A stretch of DNA of 64,000 bases from CAYMAZ01 sp964388575 (GTDB taxonomy: Bacteria; Bacteroidota; Bacteroidia; Bacteroidales; DTU049). The notes beneath the pieces were generated by a model. That model did not search any database, was not told the DNA's origin, and was given only the letters and a program-made list of their open reading frames with translations. Made by a program: the position numbers and the translations under genes. Below are positions 33,387 through 42,158 of the stretch, in pieces; position 1 is the stretch's first letter, and every line of letters begins with the position of its first letter. The stretch is taken from assembly GCA_964388575.1 (NCBI GenBank), contig CAYMAZ010000016.1, forward strand, positions 1-64,000, written 5' to 3'.

Positions 33387-35263
33387 AATAATGTATTTTC
33401 TAGAGAAAAAATATTATTTTTATCAATTTTCGTTTTGTTTTCTTCAGAATATAAAGTATCATTATTTACTAACATATTTCTTGGCCCAAAGCCACATGGC
33501 CCCTGATCACTTATGTATGCATGAAAATATGTACCGTTTTCTGAACTGCTGCCATATTTTGCGATAATTCTGTTACCTGCAACGACCTCAACGTTAGATA
33601 ACCAAGGACCTGAATTTTCAAAAACGGTATTAGGACCTATTGTAACAGTATTTGAAGCTGTGAATTTTTGAACACCAACAAAAACTTTATTTTCAATTAA
33701 CATATCAGTTAGAGCAATAGTGTAATATGCATTAAGTCTGCCATAACCAAAATCATCATCTCTACCTGCGGGTCCCATATCAGTTGATGATATTGTAATT
33801 CTACAATAGACTTCAGATTCAGTTAATGATGGGTCAACTGATAGTAAAAGAGCAGCTACTCCTGCAACCTGTGGACAAGCTGCAGATGTACCTGAAAAAT
33901 TAGTCATGTAATTTCCGTTGTTGTAACCTGCATTTCCCATTCTATCAATGGTTCTAATATCTTTAATAGAACTATTTGGGCTTGACGGAGCCACTACAGA
34001 AAGCTCTGGACCTCCGTTGCTATATGTAGATAGAACACCTAATTTGCTTACTGCCCCAACAGCCAAAACTCCGGGAGTATTAGCAGGAAAAGAAACCATG
34101 GAAATATTCGAAGGACTACGATCGTTGCCAGATGCAAAGACAACAACACTACCTTTACCATAGCGACCATTAGCCCTTGCAATATTAATGGCATCAACAA
34201 TATTATTACTCAATGTTGGCCAACTCCAAGAACAACTTAGGACATCAGCACCAAAATCATCCCATGCTTTCCCGATAGATATTGCAATATGGCTTGCAGT
34301 TGTTGCAGAGTTAATTGAAATTGGAATTATTTTTACATTTGGGGCAATACCCCTAATCCCGATATTGTTATGTGATGCAGCAATTATTCCAGCAATTGGC
34401 TGGCCATGTTTGTTGGATGCTTTCGGTCTTCCATCACAATTTAAAAGGCAATTAACTGAATAGCCTGACAGTACTCTGCTACTATTATTTTCATCTCTTA
34501 AGTCTTCATGATCTTCAACACCTTCATCAATTACAGCAACTTTAATATTTGGAGAACCCAGAGAAATTGACCATGCTTCGGGAGCGTCAATATCTATATC
34601 ATTTGTGCATAAAACACCATCTATTGTTTGACTAAAATTATTTAAGTAAAATTGATCTATGTAAAGAGGATCTGTAGAAAAAGTGACATTTGCAGAAAGG
34701 TCAGGTTCTGCCCATTGTGCATAGCCATTTTCAAAAATATAATTTGCTAAATCAAAAACATCAATAATGTTTGAAACCTTATATATGAAAACACCATATT
34801 TTTCTGAAATAAATGTTGCATTATATTGAACAAGAAATTCACTTATATCATTAATAGTTTTCCCTTGATTTAACCTAAAAACTATCTTCATTGTTGGCCA
34901 GCAACTTGAACCATCGAAAGTTTTGTATCCATAAGAAAATCCACTTAGTTCAGAAACTAATATCCCCATGGTGCCAAGAAATATAGGAATATCTTTTATA
35001 GATGTTATGGCTGTTAGTCTTGCCATTAGTGAATCTTCTGCATAATCACCAGGTACATACATATCAATAATTGATGAATTCGTAAAAGTTGATTCAGTAT
35101 TTTTAAAAGAGTATTCCTCTTTAAAAAACAATACAACGGAATTACTATCTCTATTAAGGTAAATTTCACTGCCATCAAAATAATAATATACATCTTGTCC
35201 TTCAACAAAAAAAATTGAAGAAAAAAATATTATTATTGTCAAAGAAAATAAATATTTTTTCAT
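33140..35263 (-). CDS. Subtilisin-like (S8) serine protease with T9SS type A tail
   Basis: About 707 residues from MKKYLFSL; the longer frame to 35299 overlaps the upstream gene and hides the signal peptide. Order: signal peptide, a pro-region of about 190 residues (QYNATFISEKYGVFIYKVS), the S8 catalytic domain with Asp246 (AVIDEG), His286 (NKHGQPIAG), oxyanion Asn380 (ASGND) and Ser460 (SGTSAACPQ), then a beta linker and the sorting domain (IYPNPFSNSF to VKVIKTE). The catalytic set is complete, so an active surface protease is expected. The His motif reads HGQPIAG instead of HGTHVAG. It is the T9SS member of the first cassette. Confidence 0.92.
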   Translation of the reverse strand: MKKYLFSLTIIIFFSSIFFVEGQDVYYYFDGSEIYLNRDSNSVVLFFKEEYSFKNTESTFTNSSIIDMYVPGDYAEDSLMARLTAITSIKDIPIFLGTMGILVSELSGFSYGYKTFDGSSCWPTMKIVFRLNQGKTINDISEFLVQYNATFISEKYGVFIYKVSNIIDVFDLANYIFENGYAQWAEPDLSANVTFSTDPLYIDQFYLNNFSQTIDGVLCTNDIDIDAPEAWSISLGSPNIKVAVIDEGVEDHEDLRDENNSSRVLSGYSVNCLLNCDGRPKASNKHGQPIAGIIAASHNNIGIRGIAPNVKIIPISINSATTASHIAISIGKAWDDFGADVLSCSWSWPTLSNNIVDAINIARANGRYGKGSVVVFASGNDRSPSNISMVSFPANTPGVLAVGAVSKLGVLSTYSNGGPELSVVAPSSPNSSIKDIRTIDRMGNAGYNNGNYMTNFSGTSAACPQVAGVAALLLSVDPSLTESEVYCRITISSTDMGPAGRDDDFGYGRLNAYYTIALTDMLIENKVFVGVQKFTASNTVTIGPNTVFENSGPWLSNVEVVAGNRIIAKYGSSSENGTYFHAYISDQGPCGFGPRNMLVNNDTLYSEENKTKIDKNNIFSLENTLFQIYPNPFSNSFTVSISQPEETDAKIYLTDAYGRQVLGIFSGSFGKGQHSIDVSTDGITKGLYFCVMETPAGRNVVKVIKTE

Positions 35264-35280
35264 GTTGATAATTTTTAAAG

Positions 35281-35967
35281 TTAGTTTATGAAATTCCATT
35301 TATAACTTAATCCTATGTTCATTCCTAATCGATAAGGATATATATAAGCACCGTTCAAATGTTCTGAAGGATGTTTTAATCTTTTTGAATTTGTCCAAAT
35401 CGGTGTAATAAATGTTGGCTCAAAGCTTAATGCAACTTTATTAATTGAATATTCAATACCTGCTCCAACTAAAAAAAGAATATTATATACCCTTATTCTT
35501 TTATCTACGATTATAAATAAATCATAGTTATATCTTTCGTAGAAGTTAATGTTAAGAACTGGGCCTCCTAACCCATAAAATAAGATTTTTTTTATCTTTC
35601 TTGATATATCAAATCTTAACTGACAGTCAGTTCGGATTGTCTTTGTTTGGAACCAACTTGGATACAAATCTTGTGTTCTGAATACAGGTCTTCCGCTTAA
35701 ATTATAACTTTCATACCCGTATCCCAATCCGGTATATATTGATATTCTGTTTGTTAGCTTAATGTTCGTTTTTGCACCTATTTTGTAATTAAAATTAACA
35801 GGAAATTGATGTGAATTAAGAAAATCATCGGTAATAGAAGAAAAAAATAATCCAATATTATACTTGTAACTTCCTGAAGAGTTTAAAATTAAAGTATCTT
35901 GTGCAAGCAAAAAATTTATTGAAGTACAATATGCAACAATAATTAAAATAAAAAATGATTTTTTCAT
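35281..35967 (-). CDS. Outer membrane beta-barrel-like protein (cassette 1)
   Basis: 228 residues with a signal peptide (cut near LLAQD). The body has amphipathic strands (SIYTGLGYGYESYN, ILFLVGAGIEYSINKVALSF) with Gly-Tyr turns and a C-terminal aromatic-rich strand (MNIGLSYKWNFIN), consistent with an eight- to ten-stranded outer membrane barrel of the PorT/OmpW-like superfamily. It precedes the subtilase gene by 17 bp and is the first gene of the barrel-T9SS-micro-ORF cassettes. Confidence 0.7.
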   Translation of the reverse strand: MKKSFFILIIVAYCTSINFLLAQDTLILNSSGSYKYNIGLFFSSITDDFLNSHQFPVNFNYKIGAKTNIKLTNRISIYTGLGYGYESYNLSGRPVFRTQDLYPSWFQTKTIRTDCQLRFDISRKIKKILFYGLGGPVLNINFYERYNYDLFIIVDKRIRVYNILFLVGAGIEYSINKVALSFEPTFITPIWTNSKRLKHPSEHLNGAYIYPYRLGMNIGLSYKWNFIN

Positions 35968-36075
35968 TAATAACTAATATTTAAAGTTAAAAAATAATAA
36001 ATAACCATAATATTTCCATGACGATAATAATTGTTTTTTCAATTATGCAAATTAATGAGTTTAACCATCTTTAAC

Positions 36076-37983
36076 TTATTGATTTTTCAATAATATTATA
36101 TCTTTTTTTAAATTTTCAATTTCCTTTTTCTGTTCAATAATAATCTTATACAAATCAATAATATCAAGAGAATTTTCTTCAACATTCATAATTATACCAG
36201 TAAGTGTTTCAGAAACTTTTAATCCATCCTGTTCAATTTGTCTTTCAGATTGTATTCCTGGTAAGTGTCTGTTAATTTTAAAGTAATTTTCTTTCTCAAT
36301 ATAACTTAATCTTTTATAATTCTCATCAAATACAAAGTCAGCACAAGTAAAAGGTTCTACAATCCACTCCTTTGATCGAATAGTGCCACATACAGATAAA
36401 CTATAGCTTGGGTTTGGGCTTGTTCCAATCCCCACTATCTCGGAAAACTTAGCCGAACCAACAACATCTAACTCAAACTCCGGGCTTCCCGTCCCAATGC
36501 CCACATTTCCGTCATCGGCAAGATGCAGTATAAAATTTTCTGCCTGTTCGTTAAAATTGTTGCCATAAGGCCGCCAGAAATTTAAACCACCTTTGTTGTT
36601 ATTGTTAACATCAGGCGGCAAATATTCAATGCCATAGTTGCCGTGATCACCAGTTGTTGGGTTTGGCGGAGTATATCCCCACGCCTGATGAAAAAACACA
36701 CCACTGTTTTCGCCTGAAACCAGAATGCTGCCATTTCGCACTTCAAGTTTTTGACGAGGCGAAATGGTTCCAATTCCCACTTTGCCGTCAGTGGTAATTC
36801 TCATTCGTTCTGAAGCATCAGTATATATTCTGAAAGGGGAGGGTGTGCAGGTTCCGATAAAATTATAATCTTCATTGTTTAAGGGCAATGTGTTTCCTCC
36901 AATTGTCCAGGGTATTGTATTCTCTGTCAGGCATGGTCTGAGTGGATTTTCAATATAATTGTACTCAAGATTTGTTATGAATTTGCCATCCTGGTCAACA
37001 TACACCAGTTTGTAGCTTTTATTTGAAAGACTGTCAAAATTAAACCCCGGGCCTCCAAGACTGTCAATTTTTAATGAATCACGAATTATAACACTCTTCC
37101 CGATTGTCAGGTTTTCTGTAAAAGTACCGCTTCCTGAAACAGTAAGCTTTTCAGTGGGATTTATTGTGCCTATGCCAATATTTCCGCTTGATTTAAGCCG
37201 CAATCGTTCAATATTGTTTGTTCTGAAAACAAAATCAGTATTATCTTTTGTTCCGATAAAATGAGTGCCGGGATTTGTTCCATAATTTCCGCTCATTTCC
37301 CAGTTTGTAACAGGGGGTTCCTTCAACTCAAAATAAAGCCTGATGTTTTCACCATTACTGCATGTCCCATTGTCAATAATCAATACAGAATAACTCCCTG
37401 CGCCCAGCCCATTTCTGTCCTGAGTTGTTGGCCCGTCCTTCCACTCATATAAATAGCTTCCTGTCCCTCCGCTTACATCAATATTAATACTGCCGTTAAA
37501 ACAGCTGATACAACTCACATTATAGCCATTGGGATATTTGTAAGCATCCCCATCGGCCATAAGTTCTGGTACTCGATTGGGCTGTGTAAGGGTTACATCG
37601 CCGGTAACTGTGTTTAAGTTTGCGTCAATCACAGTAACTCTGTAATAACCTACAGGTTGGCCTGAAATGTTTTGAGTCGTGTCACCCGTGCTCCATAAAA
37701 AAGAATACGGAGCTTCTCCACCACTGACGTTAAGATTAATTATTCCATCCTTGGCACCAAAACAACTTATATTGTAGCCGTTGGAATAGACATGGGGCAC
37801 AATTTGAATGGTTAATTCTGCATCGGGGAGGGGTTTGACCGCTTCAGGTTTTTTTGACTCGAACATTCCGTTCATTTTAACATGTGCCGCCGGTTTTCCA
37901 TATGCTGTAAAACAACACATCACAACAACACAACTAATTGATAAACACTGTTTTAGGGGGGGGGGGTAGAAATACTTTTTCAT
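36076..37983 (-). CDS. SprB-repeat/tail-fibre-like surface protein with poly-C tract in its signal peptide
   Basis: About 635 residues from MKKYFYPPPLKQ; the promoter at 38007-38038 shows that the longer frame is not used. A signal peptide (to about residue 30) has three Pro codons formed by an 11-C run. Two SprB-type repeats follow (about 60-130 with CFGAKDGIINLNVSGG, and 145-215 with CFNGSINIDVSGG). Then come tail-fibre-like stretches with repeated GNIGIGT/GKVGIGT/GNVGIGT turns, and a C-terminal region resembling Bacteroidota S74-like fibre ends (INRHLPGIQSERQIEQDG) ending in a coiled coil (IIEQKKEIENLKKDIILLKN). No T9SS tail was seen. SprB repeats occur in gliding adhesins; an adhesive fibre is likely (inference). 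Confidence 0.82.
   Translation of the reverse strand: MKKYFYPPPLKQCLSISCVVVMCCFTAYGKPAAHVKMNGMFESKKPEAVKPLPDAELTIQIVPHVYSNGYNISCFGAKDGIINLNVSGGEAPYSFLWSTGDTTQNISGQPVGYYRVTVIDANLNTVTGDVTLTQPNRVPELMADGDAYKYPNGYNVSCISCFNGSINIDVSGGTGSYLYEWKDGPTTQDRNGLGAGSYSVLIIDNGTCSNGENIRLYFELKEPPVTNWEMSGNYGTNPGTHFIGTKDNTDFVFRTNNIERLRLKSSGNIGIGTINPTEKLTVSGSGTFTENLTIGKSVIIRDSLKIDSLGGPGFNFDSLSNKSYKLVYVDQDGKFITNLEYNYIENPLRPCLTENTIPWTIGGNTLPLNNEDYNFIGTCTPSPFRIYTDASERMRITTDGKVGIGTISPRQKLEVRNGSILVSGENSGVFFHQAWGYTPPNPTTGDHGNYGIEYLPPDVNNNNKGGLNFWRPYGNNFNEQAENFILHLADDGNVGIGTGSPEFELDVVGSAKFSEIVGIGTSPNPSYSLSVCGTIRSKEWIVEPFTCADFVFDENYKRLSYIEKENYFKINRHLPGIQSERQIEQDGLKVSETLTGIIMNVEENSLDIIDLYKIIIEQKKEIENLKKDIILLKNQ
37956..37966 (-). 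repeat. 11-base homopolymer (C on the coding strand) in codons 6-10
   Basis: Eleven consecutive G on the plus strand, read as CCC CCC CCC plus flanking C in the minus-strand gene. The present length keeps the frame open. Gain or loss of one base would shift the frame inside the signal peptide and abolish the protein, the standard design of slipped-strand phase variation. Confidence 0.95.
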
Positions 37984-38006
37984 ATATGCGGTATTAAATT
38001 TGCCAA

Positions 38007-38038
38007 CAAATATACAAAACTGATCGTATAAAATGCAA
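38007..38038 (-). promoter_or_regulatory. Promoter of the SprB-repeat/fibre gene
   Basis: On the minus strand TTG (38038-38036), 21-bp spacer, TATATTTG (38014-38007). The ATG at 37983 follows after about 23 bp. It fixes the start downstream of the alternative upstream Met at 38121. Confidence 0.65.
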
Positions 38039-38090
38039 GTTTTTTTTAATTTTTTTACACTATTGTCCGGGTAAAATTTACGTATTTTTA

Positions 38091-38174
38091 GCCACGAAGC
38101 CACTAAGACACTAAAATTCACGAAGTCAATGACTTAATCTTTGTGATTTCTTGGTGTCTTGGAGCCTTAGTGGC
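38091..38174. repeat. Long imperfect inverted repeat
   Basis: Left arm 38091-38125 (GCCACGAAGCCACTAAGACA...) and right arm 38139-38174, whose complement starts GCCACTAAGGCTCCAAGACA. The arms are about 35 bases, roughly three-quarters identical, with a 13-bp spacer. A third relative (gccacgaatttcacaaataccacgaa) stands at 38327-38352. It looks like a dispersed intergenic repeat (small non-coding element), not a terminator. Confidence 0.75.
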
Positions 38175-38604
38175 AATTTTGAAAAATAAGCCTTTAGAAA
38201 ATACAAATTCAGCTAAGCCAGTATCATCAATAGAATTCTGAAGTTTGAATGCATTTTATCAGACAATAGTGGTTTTTTTATATAATTTTCTTTTATGAAC
38301 CGATTTGCTATCACACTTTTCCTTGCCACGAATTTCACAAATACCACGAAAAATTGAAGCAATCCAACATAAAATACACCTGTTGTTTTGATAAAAGATG
38401 TTTTTAAGAATCCATCCACTTGCGGCGGAGTAATTCATTATATGCCCCTTTATATGCCTTATATGGTTTAAAAAAGTCCGATGTCCGAAGTCCGAAATCC
38501 GAAGCCCGATGATTGGAAGATGAGAAAATGAGAACGAAGTCAACTTTTCAATCGAAAAACCTAAGACACTCAATTACAAAATTCAAACTCCCTCCTGCAA
38601 AAGT
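38175..38604. other. Intergenic, repeat-rich, no gene
   Basis: Open frames here (for example 38213-38573 on the minus strand) have no signal, domain or plausible start. The stretch holds a gccacgaa-type relative at 38327-38352 and a heptamer array at 38476-38510 (five copies around GTCCGAA). Confidence 0.6.
38476..38510. repeat. 7-bp tandem repeat
   Basis: Five units of GTCCGAA with small changes (gtccgat, gtccgaa, gtccgaa, atccgaa, gcccgat). Adjacent text ggaagatgagaaaatgag resembles the array at position 1. Confidence 0.8.
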
Positions 38605-38764
38605 GATTATCGCACGGGATGTTCTGATTATTGCATGAGATGTTCTGATTATTGCATGAGATGTTCTGATTATTGCATGAGATATTCTGATTATCGCACG
38701 GGATGTTCTGATTATTACATGAGATGTTCTGATTATCGCATGAGATATTGTAATTATCCCATCG
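38605..38764. repeat. 21-bp tandem repeat, seven full copies plus a partial
   Basis: The unit is gattattgcatgagatgttct, from 38605 every 21 bases to 38751, with a degenerate eighth copy. Variation is confined to a few positions (tgcatgag versus cgcacggg; gttct versus attct). As 21 is a multiple of three, frames on both strands stay open: the minus strand gives heptapeptides such as HAIIRTS, but no ribosome site, signal or flanking domain supports translation. Confidence 0.92.
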
Positions 38765-38852
38765 TCATTCATATAATTCTTTAAAGACGTTTCAAAATTG
38801 ACATCCGAAAAGAGTATAAGGAAGTAAAACTTGTACTTTGGATGGTCTGCTA

Positions 38853-39611
38853 TTATCTGCTCTTAAAAAACTCATACAGAACAATCCCCGCCGCCATTGC
38901 TGCATTCAGCGATTCAGCCAGCGACTGTGATGATCCGGGGATAAAAATTCTTTCCTGAACCAAATACATCATCTCATCCGATATGCCGTGACTTTCATTC
39001 CCGATAACAACAACCGCAGGAAACCGGGGTTCAACTGCTGGCAAAGGCTTTCCGTTCAGCACAGTCCCATAAACACTGACATTTTTACCAAGCGATTTCA
39101 GCCATTGAACATGATCTGTGTATGAAACACCAACTCTGCAGAATGATCCCATGGTCGCCTGTATAACTTTCGGAGAATACTTATCGGCAGTATCCTCCGA
39201 ACAAACAATATGATTCACCCCGAACCAGTCGCAAAGCCTGATCATTGTCCCCAGATTTCCCGGATCACGGATTGAATCCAGCAGAAGAAACAGTTCTTTT
39301 CCGGCCGGAACAGAAGGAGGCTCATTTTCCGGAATTTGCAAAACAGCCAGGCCGAAATCAGGCGTAGTGAGTTGTGATATTCTTTCGAGTGTTCCGTATG
39401 AAATTACCGAAACATCAATATTGTTCAACAGATCAACAGGAATTTCACCCACAGATTCCTCCAACAAAAACAATTCGCTTATTTCATAACTGGATGACTT
39501 CAGAATTTCCATGATGATTTTTCTGCCTTCGGCAATGAACAAACTGTGCTGTTGCCTGAATTTTTTATGTTCAAGACTTCTGATGAGACTGATTTTGGGT
39601 TTTGAAATCAT
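38853..39611 (-). CDS. TrmH/SpoU-family RNA 2'-O-methyltransferase
   Basis: 252 residues. The N-terminal substrate-binding domain (KKFRQQHSLFIAEGRKIIMEIL) precedes the SPOUT knot with the three family motifs: DPGNLGTMIR, VVVIGNESHGIS and IPGSSQSLAESLNAAMAAGI. The enzyme should methylate ribose 2'-OH in rRNA or tRNA using SAM; the target nucleotide cannot be assigned. A TAGGTTTG -7 element lies at 39635-39628 on the minus strand. It is divergent from the E1 gene and follows the repeat-rich spacer. Confidence 0.93.
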   Translation of the reverse strand: MISKPKISLIRSLEHKKFRQQHSLFIAEGRKIIMEILKSSSYEISELFLLEESVGEIPVDLLNNIDVSVISYGTLERISQLTTPDFGLAVLQIPENEPPSVPAGKELFLLLDSIRDPGNLGTMIRLCDWFGVNHIVCSEDTADKYSPKVIQATMGSFCRVGVSYTDHVQWLKSLGKNVSVYGTVLNGKPLPAVEPRFPAVVVIGNESHGISDEMMYLVQERIFIPGSSQSLAESLNAAMAAGIVLYEFFKSR

Positions 39612-39760
39612 AGACAGGAACTTTCTGCAAACCTAAGAAAAAAATTTCTTGTCATATTCTTTATCGATTTTATTTTGAGCGATTATGTATTGTTGAGGTT
39701 GAAATTTGCAATTCAAAGAAATATTGTAATTTTATAAATCAATTTTTGAAACACATTGAA

Positions 39761-42145
39761 ATGAACCGCGAAACTATTTTACAACACTATAAAATTGCTG
39801 TTGAAAGCCGCAAGGCTTCAATCCTTGGGAGAAAAGAAGTACTCACCGGAAAGGCCAAATTCGGAATCTTCGGAGATGGAAAAGAAATACCACAACTTGC
39901 CATGGCCTCTGTTTTTCAGCCGGGCGACTGGCGGTCAGGATATTATCGCGACCAGACGTTTATGATGGCTGCCGGATTATTTTCACTTGAAGAATTTTTT
40001 GCACAACTCTACGGAGACACTGACACATCATTCAATCCTTCAAACAGTGGGCGGTTGATGAACAATCACTTTGCAACACACACGCTTGACAAAAACGGGA
40101 ACTGGCTGAAATTATCAGAACTCAAAAATGTTTCATCAGACATTTCACCAACAGCCGGACAAATGCCCCGACTGCTCGGTCTTGCTCTTGCTTCAAAACT
40201 TTTCAGACAAAACAGGGAGCTTCACAGCTTAGATTCGTTTTCTCTGAAGGGAAATGAAGTTGCTTTCGGCACCATCGGTGACGCCTCCACTTCAGAAGGA
40301 CATTTTTTTGAAACCATCAATGCTGCCGCAGTGTTGCAGGTGCCCATGGCAATGTCGGTCTGGGATGACGGATACGGAATTTCTGTCAGTCGCAAACACC
40401 AGACTGCCAGAGACAGCATATCTGAAGCACTCAAAGGATTTCAGAGAACGAAAGACCGTCCTGCAGGGATAGAAATTTTTACTGCCAGAGCATGGGATTA
40501 TCAAAGTCTGATGAAAGTGTATGCCAAAGGAATACAACTGTGCCGCAAAGAACATGTTCCGGTTTTGTTTCATATCACTGAATGTACCCAACCCCAGGGA
40601 CACAGCACTTCAGGCTCACACGAACGCTACAAAAGTGCTGAAAGACTTGAGTGGGAAAAGGAATTTGACGGAATCCAAAAATTCAGACAATGGGTCATTG
40701 AACAAAAATTTGCCACGGTCACAGAACTTGATGAAATTGACAAACAAGCTGAAAAGCGGGTGAAGGAAGCACGAAATAAGGCCTGGATGAATGTTCAGAA
40801 CCCGGTGCTTGAAATGAAAAAAAGTCTGCAGGACATTGTGCAGATCTCAGATTGCCATTGTGAAAAAATTGCCCGCGTTGAAGAAGTGATGAATGAACTG
40901 GACAGGATTGCCGAACCCAACAGAAAAGACATCATCTCCTCAGCAAAAAAAATCCTCAGGCATTTCTGCCAGACATGCACACACGACAGGCCAATGAAAA
41001 ACAATGTGATGCAATGGATCGCTGCAGCCAATGAAGACGGGGCCGAACGTTACAGTTCACATCTTTACAGCACTACACAACAATCGGCAATGCTTGTGAA
41101 ACAGGTCTCAGTGGCATATGATCAGGATGCACCGCTTGTTCCGGGCAGAGAAATTCTTCGTGACAATTTTGATGCATTGCTTTCCAAATATCCTGAAATG
41201 CTTGCCTTTGGCGAAGACGTCGGTGGAATCGGCGGAGTCAATCAGACCTGGGAGGGATTGCAGCAAAAATTCGGAACGCATCGGGTTTTTGACACAGGCA
41301 TACGTGAGGCAACAATTGTCGGACAGGCCATCGGACTTGCCATGCGCGGACTCAGACCGGTTGCCGAAATTCAGTATTTTGATTATCTGTTGTATGGATT
41401 GCAGACTCTGAGTGACGATCTTGCAACACTAAGATACAGAACAAAAGGCTTTCAGAAAGCACCTGCAATTATCAGCACCCGCGGACATCGACTTGAGGGA
41501 ATCTGGCATTCGGGGTCGGCTCTCAGTATGGTCATAAATTCAATCAGGGGTATTTTTGTTCTGGTTCCACGAAACATGACCCAGGCGGCTGCATTTTACA
41601 ACACCATGATGCAATCTGATGACCCCGCGTTGATCATTGAACCGCTCAACGCATACAGGATCAGGGAACAACGACCCGCAAATTTCGGAGAGTTCACTCT
41701 CGAACCGGGTGTTCCCGAAATTTTGCAGGAAGGGAAGGATATCACGATTGTTACGTATGGTTCGTGTGTCAGAATTGCTCAGGAAGCCATCCCGCAGCTC
41801 GAAGAATTCGGAATCAGTGTGGAACTGATTGATGTCCAGTCATTGCTCCCCTTCGATACGTGTCATATTATCTACAACTCACTGAGAAAAACGGGAAAAG
41901 TTCTGTTTTTTGACGAAGATGTACCCGGAGGTGCCACTGCATTTATGATGCAGCAGGTACTTGAAGTTCAGCGCGGATATTTTCTGCTTGATTCAGAGCC
42001 GCGATGCCTGACTGCGAAAGATCACAGGCCTGCGTATGGAACAGACGGAGATTACTTTTCAAATCCCAATGCTGAAGATGTTTTTGAATCAGTTTATGCA
42101 ATCATGCATGAATACAGACCTGCTGCCTTTCCAAAATTATATTGA
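39761..42145 (+). CDS. Fused alpha-beta 2-oxoacid dehydrogenase E1 component
   Basis: About 794 residues. The N-terminal half is the E1 alpha domain with the thiamine diphosphate motif GDASTSEGHFFETIN and WDDGYGIS; the C-terminal half is the E1 beta domain (EILRDNFDALLSKYPEMLAF, GEDVGGIGGVNQTWEGL, FDTGIREATIVGQAIGLAMRG). Such fusions, common in Bacteroidota, decarboxylate branched-chain 2-oxoacids or pyruvate for a lipoamide E2. The substrate is uncertain, and no E2 or E3 gene is nearby. ATG 39761 (MNRETILQHY) is preferred over the TTG at 39746. Confidence 0.9.
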   Translation: MNRETILQHYKIAVESRKASILGRKEVLTGKAKFGIFGDGKEIPQLAMASVFQPGDWRSGYYRDQTFMMAAGLFSLEEFFAQLYGDTDTSFNPSNSGRLMNNHFATHTLDKNGNWLKLSELKNVSSDISPTAGQMPRLLGLALASKLFRQNRELHSLDSFSLKGNEVAFGTIGDASTSEGHFFETINAAAVLQVPMAMSVWDDGYGISVSRKHQTARDSISEALKGFQRTKDRPAGIEIFTARAWDYQSLMKVYAKGIQLCRKEHVPVLFHITECTQPQGHSTSGSHERYKSAERLEWEKEFDGIQKFRQWVIEQKFATVTELDEIDKQAEKRVKEARNKAWMNVQNPVLEMKKSLQDIVQISDCHCEKIARVEEVMNELDRIAEPNRKDIISSAKKILRHFCQTCTHDRPMKNNVMQWIAAANEDGAERYSSHLYSTTQQSAMLVKQVSVAYDQDAPLVPGREILRDNFDALLSKYPEMLAFGEDVGGIGGVNQTWEGLQQKFGTHRVFDTGIREATIVGQAIGLAMRGLRPVAEIQYFDYLLYGLQTLSDDLATLRYRTKGFQKAPAIISTRGHRLEGIWHSGSALSMVINSIRGIFVLVPRNMTQAAAFYNTMMQSDDPALIIEPLNAYRIREQRPANFGEFTLEPGVPEILQEGKDITIVTYGSCVRIAQEAIPQLEEFGISVELIDVQSLLPFDTCHIIYNSLRKTGKVLFFDEDVPGGATAFMMQQVLEVQRGYFLLDSEPRCLTAKDHRPAYGTDGDYFSNPNAEDVFESVYAIMHEYRPAAFPKLY

Positions 42146-42158
42146 AAATCATAAGAGT

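Noticed and set aside
37984..38121. N-terminal extension of the SprB-repeat protein from Met at 38121
   Set aside because: It would place the start upstream of a good promoter and bury the signal peptide 46 residues inside.
38605..38764. CRISPR array
   Set aside because: Units are contiguous 21-mers without unique spacers, and no cas genes are present.
38213..38772. Minus-strand frames in the repeat-rich spacer, including heptapeptide repeats HAIIRTS
   Set aside because: The open frame is a by-product of a 21-bp unit; no start context, signal or flanking domain. Treated as a non-coding tandem repeat.
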